64,000 nt of DNA. Source: Paracoccus pantotrophus (GTDB taxonomy: Bacteria; Pseudomonadota; Alphaproteobacteria; Rhodobacterales; Rhodobacteraceae). The stretch is from contig NZ_CP044426.1 of the NCBI RefSeq assembly GCF_008824185.1, positions 1,620,501 to 1,684,500 on the forward strand. Reading direction: 5' to 3'. Below the pieces are notes generated by a model. It was given only the letters and a program-made list of their open reading frames with translations, was not told the DNA's origin and made no database searches. Made by a program: the position numbers and the translations under genes. Shown here piece by piece: positions 6,646 through 14,538 of this stretch (the first letter of the stretch is position 1; every line of letters begins with the position of its first letter).

Positions 6646-9033
6646 CTAGCTGCGCAGCACGCCGCCGGTGGCCTTGCCGACCTTTTCGACGATCTTGGCG
6701 CTGACCGCCTCGATCTCGGCATCGGTCAGGGTCTTTTCCCGCGGCTGCAACCGCGCGGTGATGGCGATGGACTTCTTGCCGCCTTCCAGCCCGGTAAACT
6801 GGTCAAAAACCGTCACCCGCTCGATCAGCGCCTTGTCCGCACCCGCCGCCGCGTTCACCAGCGCCAGCGCCTCGACGCCGCCATCCACCACGAAGGCGAA
6901 GTCGCGCTCGACCGCCTGCAGGTCGGACAGCACCAGCGCCGGGCGCGAGGGCGATTTCACCTTGGGCAGCGGCACGGCGGCGATGCGAATGGTAAAGCCG
7001 ACCGCCGCACCCTTGATGCCGAAATGCCGCAGCACGCGAGGGTGGATCTCGCCAAATGTCGCCAGCGCATTCGGCCCCAGCGCGATGTTCCCCGCCCGGC
7101 CCGGATGCCACCAGCCGTCCAGCTTGCGGTTGATCTGCGCCTTGGCCGGCGCGCCGATGGCCTGCAACACCGCCTCGGCATCGGCCTTGGCGTCGTAGAT
7201 ATCCACCTTGCGCCGCGAGGCATAGGGGTCGCGCGCCGCATTCGCCCCGACCAGGATGCCCGACAGGTGCAGGTCCTGCTCGCCCGGCTCGCCGCCGCTG
7301 AACACGGGGCCGCATTCGAACAGCGCCAGATCGGCAAAGCCGCGCGCCTGGTTGCGCGCCGCCGCCGCCAGCAGGCCCGGCAGCAGGTCGGGGCGCATAT
7401 GCGTCATCTCGCTGCTGATCGGGTTCTCGATCCTGACCGCGTCGGAACCGCCACCGAACAGCGCCGCGGCCTTATGGTCGATGAAGCTGTAGGTCACGCA
7501 TTCGTTGTAGCCCAGCGAGGCTGCCATGCGCCGCGCCGCCTGTTCGCGGCGCTGCAAGGGGGTCAGCACCGGCTGCGGCACGCCCGCCTGCGGGCGCGGC
7601 AGCGGCTGGCCCTGCAGCTTGGTCAGGCTGGCGATGCGCGCCACCTCCTCGACCAGGTCGGCGCTGCCCTGCACATCGGGACGCCAGCTGGGCACGAAGG
7701 CCCGGTCGCCCTCCAGCCGGAAACCCAGCGCGGTCAGCGTCGCGCGCTGTTCGGCCTCGGGGATGTCCATGCCGACCAGGCTGCTGACCCGCGCCGGTTC
7801 CAGAAGGTAGCTGCGGGTCGTGTCGGGCACCGCGCCCGCCGTCACCACCTCGGAGGCCTCGCCACCGCAAAGCTCCAGGATCATCTGCGTCGCCCGTTCC
7901 AGGCCCGGTTGGGTAAAGGCCGGATCCACGCCGCGCTCGAAACGATAGCGCGCGTCCGAGTTGATCTTCAGCGCCCGGCCCGCCGTGGCGATGGCGATGG
8001 GATCCCAATAGGCGCTTTCCAGGAAGACGTTCACCGTCTGGTCCGAGCAGCCGCTATGCTCGCCGCCCATGATGCCGGCGATGCTTTCCGGGCCGGCCTC
8101 GTCGGCGATGATCATGGTGCCGGGGGCAAAGGCATAGGTCTTGCCGTCCAGCGCCAGCAATGCCTCGCCCTCGACCGAGGCGCGCACGGTCAGGTCGCCC
8201 TTGACCTTGTCGGCATCAAAGACATGCAGCGGCCGGTTCAGGTCGAAGGTGAAGAAATTGGTGATGTCCACCAGCGTGTTGATCGGCCGCAGCCCGATGG
8301 CGGTCAGCCGCTTTTGCAGCCAGTCCGGCGACGGCCCGTTCCTGACCCCGCGGATCAGCCGGCCGCTGAAGAACGGCGCCTTCGGTGCCATCTCGGGCGC
8401 GATCGCCACCTGGATGGGCGAGGCAAAGCTGCCCGGCACGGTCACGTCCCTGACCGGCTTCAACCGGCCCAGCCCGCGCGCGGCAAGGTCGCGGGCGATG
8501 CCATGCACCCCCAGCGCATCGGGGCGGTTCGGGGTGATCTTGATCTCGATCACCGGATCGACGGCCTCGGGCCGGTTCGCGGCCAGCCAATCGACGAACC
8601 TGTCGCCCACCTCACCCGAGGGCAGCTCGATGATACCGTCATGCTCCTCCGATAGTTCCAGCTCGCGTTCCGAGGCCATCATGCCATGGCTTTCGACGCC
8701 GCGGATCTTGCCGACGCCCAGGGTCACGTCGATGCCGGGGACATAATCGCCGGGCTTGGCCAGCACCACGGTGATGCCGGCGCGGGCATTGGGGGCGCCG
8801 CAGACGATCTGCTTCTCGCCCTCGTCCGTCAACACCTTGCAGACCCGCAGCCGGTCGGCATCGGGATGCTGCTCGGCATGCAGAACCTTGGCCAGGGTGA
8901 AGGTCTTCAACTTGGCAGCCGGATCGGCCACGCCCTCGACCTCGAGGCCAAGGTCGGTCAGCGCCTCGGTGATCTCATCGAGGGAGGCTTGAGTGTCGAG
9001 ATGCTCTTTGAGCCAGGAGAGGGTGAATTTCAT
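6646..9033 (-). CDS. pheT: Phenylalanyl-tRNA synthetase beta subunit
   Basis: A 795-aa protein of normal length. Domains in order are the N-terminal core starting MKFTLSWLKEHLDT, an EMAP-type tRNA-binding domain (about residues 40-150), B3/B4 editing domain (about 200-370), B5 domain (about 400-470), the catalytic-like module, and a C-terminal ferredoxin-fold anticodon-binding domain (about 700-793). With PheS it forms the alpha2beta2 enzyme charging tRNA-Phe; the beta subunit edits Tyr-tRNA-Phe. Its ATG overlaps the TGA of the small gene that once joined it to pheS, so an IS insertion upstream may affect its expression. Confidence 0.97.
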   Translation of the reverse strand: MKFTLSWLKEHLDTQASLDEITEALTDLGLEVEGVADPAAKLKTFTLAKVLHAEQHPDADRLRVCKVLTDEGEKQIVCGAPNARAGITVVLAKPGDYVPGIDVTLGVGKIRGVESHGMMASERELELSEEHDGIIELPSGEVGDRFVDWLAANRPEAVDPVIEIKITPNRPDALGVHGIARDLAARGLGRLKPVRDVTVPGSFASPIQVAIAPEMAPKAPFFSGRLIRGVRNGPSPDWLQKRLTAIGLRPINTLVDITNFFTFDLNRPLHVFDADKVKGDLTVRASVEGEALLALDGKTYAFAPGTMIIADEAGPESIAGIMGGEHSGCSDQTVNVFLESAYWDPIAIATAGRALKINSDARYRFERGVDPAFTQPGLERATQMILELCGGEASEVVTAGAVPDTTRSYLLEPARVSSLVGMDIPEAEQRATLTALGFRLEGDRAFVPSWRPDVQGSADLVEEVARIASLTKLQGQPLPRPQAGVPQPVLTPLQRREQAARRMAASLGYNECVTYSFIDHKAAALFGGGSDAVRIENPISSEMTHMRPDLLPGLLAAAARNQARGFADLALFECGPVFSGGEPGEQDLHLSGILVGANAARDPYASRRKVDIYDAKADAEAVLQAIGAPAKAQINRKLDGWWHPGRAGNIALGPNALATFGEIHPRVLRHFGIKGAAVGFTIRIAAVPLPKVKSPSRPALVLSDLQAVERDFAFVVDGGVEALALVNAAAGADKALIERVTVFDQFTGLEGGKKSIAITARLQPREKTLTDAEIEAVSAKIVEKVGKATGGVLRS

Positions 9034-9188
9034 TGCGGCGGCTCCGTCGGGTTTGCGCGACCCTTAGCGCATGGCGCGGCGGATTGGTAGGGTGGTGGAG
9101 CCGGATGCGCAGGGCCCTTGTCGCGACCCGACGACAAACTTCGCCCGTGCGCGGTCGCGGCTACGCGCAGGTTTCTTAGGGTCAGGAT

Positions 9189-9758
9189 TCATAACCAATA
9201 GATGACGAGAGCCGCGAGGGCGATGGCTGAGAGGAACACCTTGGGGCATCGGTCATAGCGGGTCGCGACGCGCCTCCAGTCCTTGAGCCTGCCGAACATG
9301 ATCTCGATGCGGTTACGCCGCTTGTATCTCCGCTTATCGTATTTGATCGGCGTCTTGCGTTTCTTCCGGCCTGGGATGCAGGCACGTATCCCCTTGTCCT
9401 GCAACGCTTCTCTGAACCAGTCAGCGTCATAGCCACGATCCCCGAGTAGCCATTTGACGTTTGGCAGACCACTCAGCAGGGCCCGAGCGCCGATATAATC
9501 GCTGACCTGTCCAGCGGTGACGAACAGGTCGATCGGTCGCCCCTGACTGTCGCAGATGGCGTGCAGCTTGGTGTTCATACCGCCTTTGGTTCGACCGATC
9601 AGGCGACCACGCCCCCCTTTTTGGCGGCCATGCTGGTCGCCGTTCGATGGGCCTTGAGGTATGTTGCGTCGATCATCACGGTCGTTTTCTCGCCGTGTTC
9701 CGCCGCCAGCCCGGCCATCATCCGCGCGAAGATGCCCTTTTCGCTCCAACGCTTCCAC
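9189..9758 (-). CDS. IS427-type transposase, second frame (orfB)
   Basis: This frame contains the rest of the DDE domain: GRTKGGMNTKLHAICD, then LLGDRGYDADW with the second Asp, and RNRIEIMFGRLKDWRR with the catalytic Glu. It is in the -1 frame relative to orfA, and the productive part starts at the slippery tract near 9617. The part upstream of that is only open frame opposite orfA. The fused protein would be about 250 aa, usual for this group. It ends 10 bp from the left inverted repeat. Confidence 0.85.
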   Translation of the reverse strand: MEALERKGHLRADDGRAGGGTRRENDRDDRRNIPQGPSNGDQHGRQKGGRGRLIGRTKGGMNTKLHAICDSQGRPIDLFVTAGQVSDYIGARALLSGLPNVKWLLGDRGYDADWFREALQDKGIRACIPGRKKRKTPIKYDKRRYKRRNRIEIMFGRLKDWRRVATRYDRCPKVFLSAIALAALVIYWL

Positions 9759-9946
9759 CGGCTGTAGAGCGTCTTATGTGGGCCATACGAGGCGGGCGCA
9801 TCGCGCCAACGCAAGCCATTGCGATTGATGAAAATAATCCCGCTCAGCACCCGTCTGTCATCAACCCGGGGCTTCCCGTGCGACCTGGGAAAGAAGGGAG
9901 CCAGGCGCGCCATCTGCGCGTCGGTCAGCCAGAAGAGATCGCTCAT
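9599..9946 (-). CDS. IS427-type transposase, first frame (orfA)
   Basis: The reading frame from MSDLFWLTDAQMARLAPFFP carries the N-terminal DUF4096-like domain of IS5 transposases and the first catalytic Asp (VMIDATYLKAHR). It stops shortly after AAAAAGGGGGG (9622-9612 on the minus strand), where -1 slippage would join it to orfB. An upstream in-frame ATG at 9997 lies close to the right IS end and is less likely as start. The full transposase needs the frameshift; orfA alone lacks the other two acidic residues. Confidence 0.85.
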   Translation of the reverse strand: MSDLFWLTDAQMARLAPFFPRSHGKPRVDDRRVLSGIIFINRNGLRWRDAPASYGPHKTLYSRWKRWSEKGIFARMMAGLAAEHGEKTTVMIDATYLKAHRTATSMAAKKGGVVA

Positions 9947-10252
9947 GTCACCGCTCCGTTTTCGGAGGCGTGAATCACGCAGCGCAACAGAAATCAATGC
10001 ATCCTGACCCTAGGAAAAGAACCACCGTGAAAAACGTCATGGCGGGCAAAGACAGGGCCATCAGTGCAACCGCGATCAACCAAGGCTCTTGCATTTCGGG
10101 GCTGAGCTCTGGAACGGCCGCGGTGACAAGTGCCGTCTTTATACCTACAGAAAAGGCAGATACAGATATGGCAATCCCTCCGATCGTCCATATCCGCGTC
10201 AGCGCCCCGGAGAAATCATACTCCTCGGTCCGACCAACCGAAGGGGCATCCC

Positions 10253-11334
10253 TCACCGCGACAGCCCACCGCTCACGCTCGGCACGTCCCCCGCCGCGAA
10301 CCCGTAATGCCGCAGCCAGCGCAGATCGCTTTCAAAGAATGCCCGCAGGTCGGGAATGCCGTATTTCAGCATGGCGATCCGGTCGATGCCCATGCCGAAG
10401 GCGAAGCCCTGCCATGCCTCGGGGTCGATGCCGCCGGCCGCCAGCACCTTGGGATGCACCATGCCCGAGCCCAGGATCTCGAGCCAGCTTTCACCCTGGC
10501 CGATGGTCAGCTTGCCGCCCTCCCAGGAACAGCGGATGTCGACCTCGGCCGAGGGCTCGGTGAAGGGGAAATGCGAGGCGCGGAAGCGCAGCTCGACCTC
10601 GTCCACCTCGAAAAAGGCGCGGCAGAACTCCTCCAGCGTCCATTTCAGGTTCGCCATCGAGATGTCCTTGCCCAGCGCCAGCCCCTCGACCTGGTGGAAC
10701 ATCGGCGTATGGGTCTGGTCCATGTCCATGCGATAGACGCGGCCCGGGCAGATCACCCGGATCGGCGCGCCGCTGGCCTGCATGGCACGGATCTGCACCG
10801 GCGAGGTATGGGTCCGCAGCACATGCGGCGGGCGCGGGTCGTCCGCCGCGCGGGCCATGAAGAAGGTGTCATGCTCCTGCCGGGCGGGATGCTCGGGGGG
10901 ATGTTCAGCGCATCGAAGTTGAACCAGTCGCTTTCGATCTGCGGGCCCTCAGCGACGCGGAAGCCCATGTCGGCGAAGATCGCGGTGACTTCTTCCGTGA
11001 CCTGGCTGATCGGGTGGATGGTGCCCTGCGGCCGCGGCCGGCCCGGCAGGGTCACGTCCAGCCATTCCTGCTTCAGCCGCGCATCCAGCGCCGCATCCTC
11101 CAGCCCCTGCTTGCGGGCGCGCAGCGCGGCGTCGATCTCGTCCTTCAGCCGGTTCAGCGCGGCGCCTCGGGTCTGGCGCTCCTCGGGCGTCATCCGGCCC
11201 AGTTCCTTCATCATGCCGCTGATCTCGCCCTTCTTGCCAAGGGCGGCCAGGCGCACCTGCTCCAGCGCGTCGCCATCGGCGGCGGTCGAGATGCGGTCGA
11301 GATAGGACTGGCGAAGAACGGTCAGGTCGGACAT
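10253..11334 (-). CDS. pheS: Phenylalanyl-tRNA synthetase alpha subunit, with an apparent -1 nt frameshift
   Basis: The gene is complete in content (expected about 360 aa) but in two frames. Codons from 11334 give the coiled-coil N-terminus and the start of the catalytic core (SDLTVLRQSYLDRIS ... FNFDALNIPP). The sequence after the run of six G at 10895-10900 continues only in the next frame (DTFFMARAADDPRP ... class II motifs 2 and 3, including HQVEGLALGKDISMANLKW and GFAFGMGIDRIAMLKYGIPD). Restoring one G restores the conserved block PPEHPARQEHDTFF. PheS is essential, so a sequencing or assembly slip is the simplest explanation. It lies upstream of pheT and the IS-split gene. Confidence 0.9.
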
Positions 11335-11394
11335 GGGCGGGCTTCCTTGCGGTTTGCCTGCGCCGATAGCACGTGGGGGCCGCAGGGAAAAGCC

Positions 11395-11739
11395 TCAGCG
11401 GGCGAAGGTTTCCGCCACCAGCTCGGCCGGGCGGCACAGCCGCACGCCGCCGGGGCCGCAGACGAAGGGACGCTCGACCAGCAGCGGGTTCTCGACCATG
11501 GCGGCCAGAATGTCCGCATCGCCGGCATCCAGCAGACCGCGCGCCTCGGCATCGGTGCCCTTGACCCGCAGCGCCTGGCGCGGGGTCACGTCGGCGGCGG
11601 CGAGCAGGCCCAGAAGCTGGGCGCGGGTCCAGCCCTCGCGGGCATAATCGACGATCTCGGGCCCGTACCCGGCGTCACGGATCATCTGCAAGACCTTGCG
11701 CGAGGTCGAGCAGGTCGGCTTGTGATAGATGGTGATCAT
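11395..11739 (-). CDS. arsC: ArsC-like arsenate reductase (glutaredoxin-type)
   Basis: A 114-aa protein of the ArsC/Spx thioredoxin-like family. It begins MITIYHKPTCSTSRKVLQMI, with the catalytic Cys10 in the family pattern H-x-P-x-C-x-T-S-R. Later conserved elements are present: VTPRQALRVKGTD, then LLVERPFVCGPGGVRLCRP, similar to the RPIV and GRP blocks of ArsC. Such enzymes reduce arsenate with glutathione and glutaredoxin. No arsB, arsR or acr3 gene is nearby, and many chromosomal members next to housekeeping genes have no proven arsenate role, so activity is uncertain. It lies 60 bp upstream of pheS on the same strand. Confidence 0.8.
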   Translation of the reverse strand: MITIYHKPTCSTSRKVLQMIRDAGYGPEIVDYAREGWTRAQLLGLLAAADVTPRQALRVKGTDAEARGLLDAGDADILAAMVENPLLVERPFVCGPGGVRLCRPAELVAETFAR

Positions 11740-11770
11740 GGCGCGACTTTGGCGCGGGCCGGCCGGGCTT

Positions 11771-13132
11771 TCAAGAGCGTTCGGAAACCGTCAGCCAGAC
11801 CCCGCCATGCGGCCGAAGCGTCAGGATCATGCGCGGCTGCGGCTGGCGTGCGGTCAGTTCGAAGCGCAGACGCGCGACCAGCGTGGCCAGGATGATCACC
11901 GCCTCCTGCAAGGCGAAACTGGCGCCGATGCAGATCCGGGGACCGGCGCCAAAGGGCAGGAAGGCAAAGCGGTCGCGGGTCACGCCGGGGGCGAAACGCT
12001 CGGGGTCGAAGCGGTCGGGATCGTCCCAGAGCATGCGGTGGCGATGCAGTGCATAGATCGGCAGCATGATCGTGTCGCCCGGCCGCACCTCGCGCCCGCC
12101 CAGCGTGTCGTGGATGCGGGCAGTGCGCGACAGGAAGGCCGCGGGCGGATAAAGGCGCAGCGCTTCCTCGACCACCTGCCGGATATAGGTCAGGCGCGGC
12201 AGATCGGCGGCGGTCGCCGCGCGACCGCCCAGCACCGTGCCCGCTTCGATGGCGGCGCGGTGCTGGACCTGCGGATCGAAGGCCAGCAGGTAAAGCGCCC
12301 AGGCCAGCGTCAGCGCCGTCGTCTCGTGCCCGGCGACGATAAAGGTCAGCAGGTTGTCACGCAGCTCGGCCGGGGTCATGCGGCGATGGGTCTCGGGATC
12401 CTCGCCGGCCCGCAGCAGGTCCAACAGGTCCGGCACCGCACGCGGGCCCGACCGGGCGCGGGCCTGGATCGCCTCGTCGGCGACGCGCTTCATCCGCCGC
12501 AGGTCACCGCCGGAAAACAGCCGGCCGGGGCGCGGAATCCAGCCGGGCAAACCCAGGATGTCCAGCACCGAAATCCGCGCCGTGCCGGCGATATAGGCGT
12601 CGATGGCCTGGTGCACCGCGTCGCGGTCGAAACCCTCGTCGCCGGAAAAGGTCACGTCCGAGATCACCTCGAAGGTCGCAGCCACGGTCTCGGCAAAGAC
12701 ATCGACCGGGCCGTCGGCCGCCGCGAGCCGCTGCGCACTGGCCTCGGCGGCAGCGGTCATCACCGGACCCAGCGCCTCGACATGGCGTTGGGCAAAGGCC
12801 GGGGCGGCGGCCAGGCGCTGCCAGCGCCAATGCGCACCCTCGGCCACGAACATCGAATTGCCGATGGCGGGCTCCAGGATCAGCCGGGTGACGAAGGATT
12901 TCGGATAGTCCTCAACCCGATCCTTGAGCACCCGGCGCAGCGCCTCGGGGTCCATGACCATGTGCCAGCGCTTGCCGGTCTTGCCCGAGACCATGGGCTG
13001 ACGGGTGGCAAGGTCGGGGATCAGCTCCAGCACGTTGCGCCGCGCGGTCATGGCGCTGGCGATCACCCCCATCGGCTTGTGGTGCAGCGGCACGCGCACA
13101 GGATAGCGGTTGGGCGGGCGATCGGGGGACAT
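11771..13132 (-). CDS. Cytochrome P450
   Basis: A 453-aa soluble bacterial P450. The I-helix oxygen-activation motif AGHETTALTLAW, the K-helix ExxR (EEALRLYPPAAFLSR), the PERF-like element (FDPERFAPG) and the heme loop FGAGPRICIG with Cys401 are all present. There is no N-terminal membrane anchor. Family members hydroxylate fatty acids, terpenes or xenobiotics using ferredoxin/ferredoxin reductase or a flavin reductase; no redox partner is adjacent. The sequence resembles the CYP4/CYP102-like class of long-chain hydroxylases in its HETTA motif, but the substrate cannot be inferred. It lies 31 bp upstream of the ArsC-like gene. Confidence 0.9.
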   Translation of the reverse strand: MSPDRPPNRYPVRVPLHHKPMGVIASAMTARRNVLELIPDLATRQPMVSGKTGKRWHMVMDPEALRRVLKDRVEDYPKSFVTRLILEPAIGNSMFVAEGAHWRWQRLAAAPAFAQRHVEALGPVMTAAAEASAQRLAAADGPVDVFAETVAATFEVISDVTFSGDEGFDRDAVHQAIDAYIAGTARISVLDILGLPGWIPRPGRLFSGGDLRRMKRVADEAIQARARSGPRAVPDLLDLLRAGEDPETHRRMTPAELRDNLLTFIVAGHETTALTLAWALYLLAFDPQVQHRAAIEAGTVLGGRAATAADLPRLTYIRQVVEEALRLYPPAAFLSRTARIHDTLGGREVRPGDTIMLPIYALHRHRMLWDDPDRFDPERFAPGVTRDRFAFLPFGAGPRICIGASFALQEAVIILATLVARLRFELTARQPQPRMILTLRPHGGVWLTVSERS

Positions 13133-13170
13133 CAGCGCAAGACCTCGCCGGCAGGACCGAAGCTCCCGGC

Positions 13171-13197
13171 TTCTTTCTTGTCAAAATATCCTGGGGG
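13171..13197 (-). repeat. Intergenic GGATATTTTG.CAAG repeat, copy 3, with adjacent hairpins
   Basis: On the minus strand it reads CCCAGGATATTTTGACAAGA. On its upstream side (minus sense) are two strong hairpins: GGCCCGGCCCC...GGGGCCGGGCC (13203-13229) and GGGGGCTTTGCCCCC (13236-13250). The GGGGGC...GCCCCC hairpin beside the repeat also occurs at copy 4. Confidence 0.65.
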
Positions 13198-13274
13198 AAC
13201 GCCGGCCCGGCCCCTTCGAGGGGCCGGGCCGGTGTGGGGGCAAAGCCCCCCTCTCCCTCCAGCATCCGGGCATG

Positions 13275-13306
13275 AAAAAACCCGCGCCGGGAAGAACGCG
13301 GGTTTT
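13275..13306 (-). terminator. Intrinsic terminator of the rpmI-rplT operon
   Basis: On the minus strand AAAACCCGCG pairs with CGCGGGTTTT around a loop of about 10 nt, followed by T6. It lies 25 bp after the rplT stop. Confidence 0.85.
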
Positions 13307-13331
13307 CTCCGTTTCATCCGCCCGCCCCGAT

Positions 13332-13691
13332 TCAGGCGGCGGCTTTCGCCTGCGCCACGACGGCCGCAAAGGCCTCGGGCTCGTGGACGGCCAGATCGGC
13401 CAGAACCTTGCGGTCCACCTCGATGCCCGCTTTCGCCAGCGCGGCGATGAAGCGCGAATAGGTCATCTCGGCATCGACGGCGCGGACGGCGGCGTTGATG
13501 CGCTGGATCCACAACGCGCGGAAGTTGCGCTTGCGCGTCTTGCGGTCGCGGGTGGCGTATTGGTTGGCCTTGTCGACGGCCTGGGTCGCGGTGCGGAAGT
13601 TGCGCGACCGGTTGCCGTAATAGCCTTTCGCCGCGTCAAGAACCTTCTTGTGGCGGGCGTGGGTGATCTTACCCGATTTGACTCGTGCCAT
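13332..13691 (-). CDS. rplT: 50S ribosomal protein L20
   Basis: A 119-aa protein of usual L20 length. It begins ARVKSGKITHARHKKVLDAA after Met and has the conserved GYYGNRSRNFRTA and ALWIQRINAAVRA blocks. L20 binds 23S rRNA early in 50S assembly and in some bacteria represses its own operon. It is the second gene of rpmI-rplT, 12 bp after rpmI, with AGGAGAACC as ribosome site and a strong terminator downstream. infC is not adjacent here, unlike in Escherichia coli. Confidence 0.97.
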   Translation of the reverse strand: MARVKSGKITHARHKKVLDAAKGYYGNRSRNFRTATQAVDKANQYATRDRKTRKRNFRALWIQRINAAVRAVDAEMTYSRFIAALAKAGIEVDRKVLADLAVHEPEAFAAVVAQAKAAA

Positions 13692-13703
13692 GTCCGGTTC
13701 TCC

Positions 13704-13904
13704 TTAGCGGTTGTAGGGCATGTATTTCTTGACGATCTTCGCGTCCGCATCGGACAGGATCATGGTCCCGGTCACGTCGCGGATGAATTTCGTCGAGCGC
13801 TTGATCATGCCGTGGCGCTTGCCGGCCGGGCCGGCCTTGACCTTGCCCGAGGCCGTCATCGAGAACCGCTTCTTGGCGGCCGATTTGGTCTTCATCTTCG
13901 GCAT
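13704..13904 (-). CDS. rpmI: 50S ribosomal protein L35
   Basis: A 66-aa basic protein beginning MPKMKTKSAAKKRFSMTASG and ending DAKIVKKYMPYNR, the standard L35 pattern. It is the first gene of the rpmI-rplT operon. The start was placed at MPKMKTK, preceded by AAGGAGAGTAAA; the frame stays open another 35 codons upstream but without L35 similarity. The leader between this start and about 14012 presumably carries the operon promoter; no clear -35/-10 pair could be fixed. Confidence 0.96.
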   Translation of the reverse strand: MPKMKTKSAAKKRFSMTASGKVKAGPAGKRHGMIKRSTKFIRDVTGTMILSDADAKIVKKYMPYNR

Positions 13905-14012
13905 TTTACTCTCCTTGCGGTCAGAGTGAACGCGCGACTCGGCAATGCCATCTCGGCCGGCCGCGCGGGTGGAAGCGTGCCCTATAAGCGGACACGCACG
14001 AATTGGCAAGGG

Positions 14013-14498
14013 TTATTGACCCTCGGCCGGCGCCTCGCTTTCGCCTGCATCTGCGGCGTCGGCGGCAGGCTCTTCGGCCGCGGGCTCTTGCGCCGCCGGG
14101 GCCTCGGCCTCGGGCTCCGCCGCTTCGGGCGCTTCGACTGCGGGGGGTTCGGCCGCGGGTGTGTCGGCCGCGGGGGCTTCGGCAGCCGGTGTCGCGGCTG
14201 CATCGGCGGCCGGGGCTTCCTCCGGCGCCTCCTCGGCCGGGGCCTCGGGCGCGGGCGCCGTGACCGGGTCGGTGCCGGTCGTCACCTCGCCGCTCACCAG
14301 CCGCTGCCAGCTTTCCTGCAGGGACTGGATGCCGAAGGGCCGCTGATCGAGCCAGCCGCCCGCCAGCAGCAGCACGATGCCCAGCACCAGCAGGATCGCG
14401 GCGCCTCGGGGGGCCTGCGTGCGCGCCACCGACAGGATGGCCAGAAGGACCGAGAGCGCGCAAAGCGCCACCCCGGCCAGCAGCAGGATATCGATCAT
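14013..14498 (-). CDS. Membrane protein with Ala/Glu/Pro-rich acidic tail (unrecognised)
   Basis: A 161-aa protein. Residues 2-24 and 33-48 are hydrophobic segments (DILLLAGVALCALSVLLAI; AAILLVLGIVLLLAGGWL). A short polar stretch (about 49-75) follows. From about residue 80 to the end the protein is almost only Ala, Glu and Pro, with many EAPAAE-like repeats. I know no function. The tail would be a long, negatively charged, extended chain on one side of the membrane. It lies 41 bp downstream of pyk on the same strand and may be cotranscribed. The composition resembles the acidic extension of the cytochrome c1 gene in this window, though the two are not otherwise similar. Confidence 0.65.
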   Translation of the reverse strand: MIDILLLAGVALCALSVLLAILSVARTQAPRGAAILLVLGIVLLLAGGWLDQRPFGIQSLQESWQRLVSGEVTTGTDPVTAPAPEAPAEEAPEEAPAADAAATPAAEAPAADTPAAEPPAVEAPEAAEPEAEAPAAQEPAAEEPAADAADAGESEAPAEGQ

Positions 14499-14538
14499 CG
14501 GATCACCTTTCCGTTGCGGATCTCTTTGAACCCGCGCC

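Larger units (their letters stand above)
9179..10010 (-). mobile_element. IS5-family insertion sequence, IS427-type, 832 bp
   Basis: The ends are imperfect inverted repeats starting GGGTCAGGAT on both sides (left GGGTCAGGATTCAT; right, read inward, GGGTCAGGATGCAT). The element is flanked by a TA duplication (9177-9178 and 10011-10012) within a CTAA/CTAG-like target, typical of the IS427 group. Inside, two overlapping minus-strand frames encode a DDE transposase by -1 frameshifting. Both frames are open and both ends intact, so it is probably active or recently active. It interrupts the small gene between pheS and pheT. Confidence 0.9.
9030..10256 (-). pseudogene. Small two-TM membrane protein gene between pheS and pheT, split by an IS element
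   Basis: The 5' piece (10256-10011) begins with GTG overlapping the pheS stop (GTGA). It encodes two hydrophobic segments, about residues 21-49 (ALTRIWTIGGIAISVSAF onward) and 58-82. Removing the IS and one copy of its TA duplication rejoins the frame exactly to 9176-9030, giving a 130-aa protein (82 + 48 residues plus stop) whose TGA overlaps the pheT ATG (ATGA). I do not recognise the family; its Pro/Ala-rich tail has no TM segment. The exact overlaps at both ends suggest that it linked pheS and pheT translation before the insertion. Confidence 0.65.
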
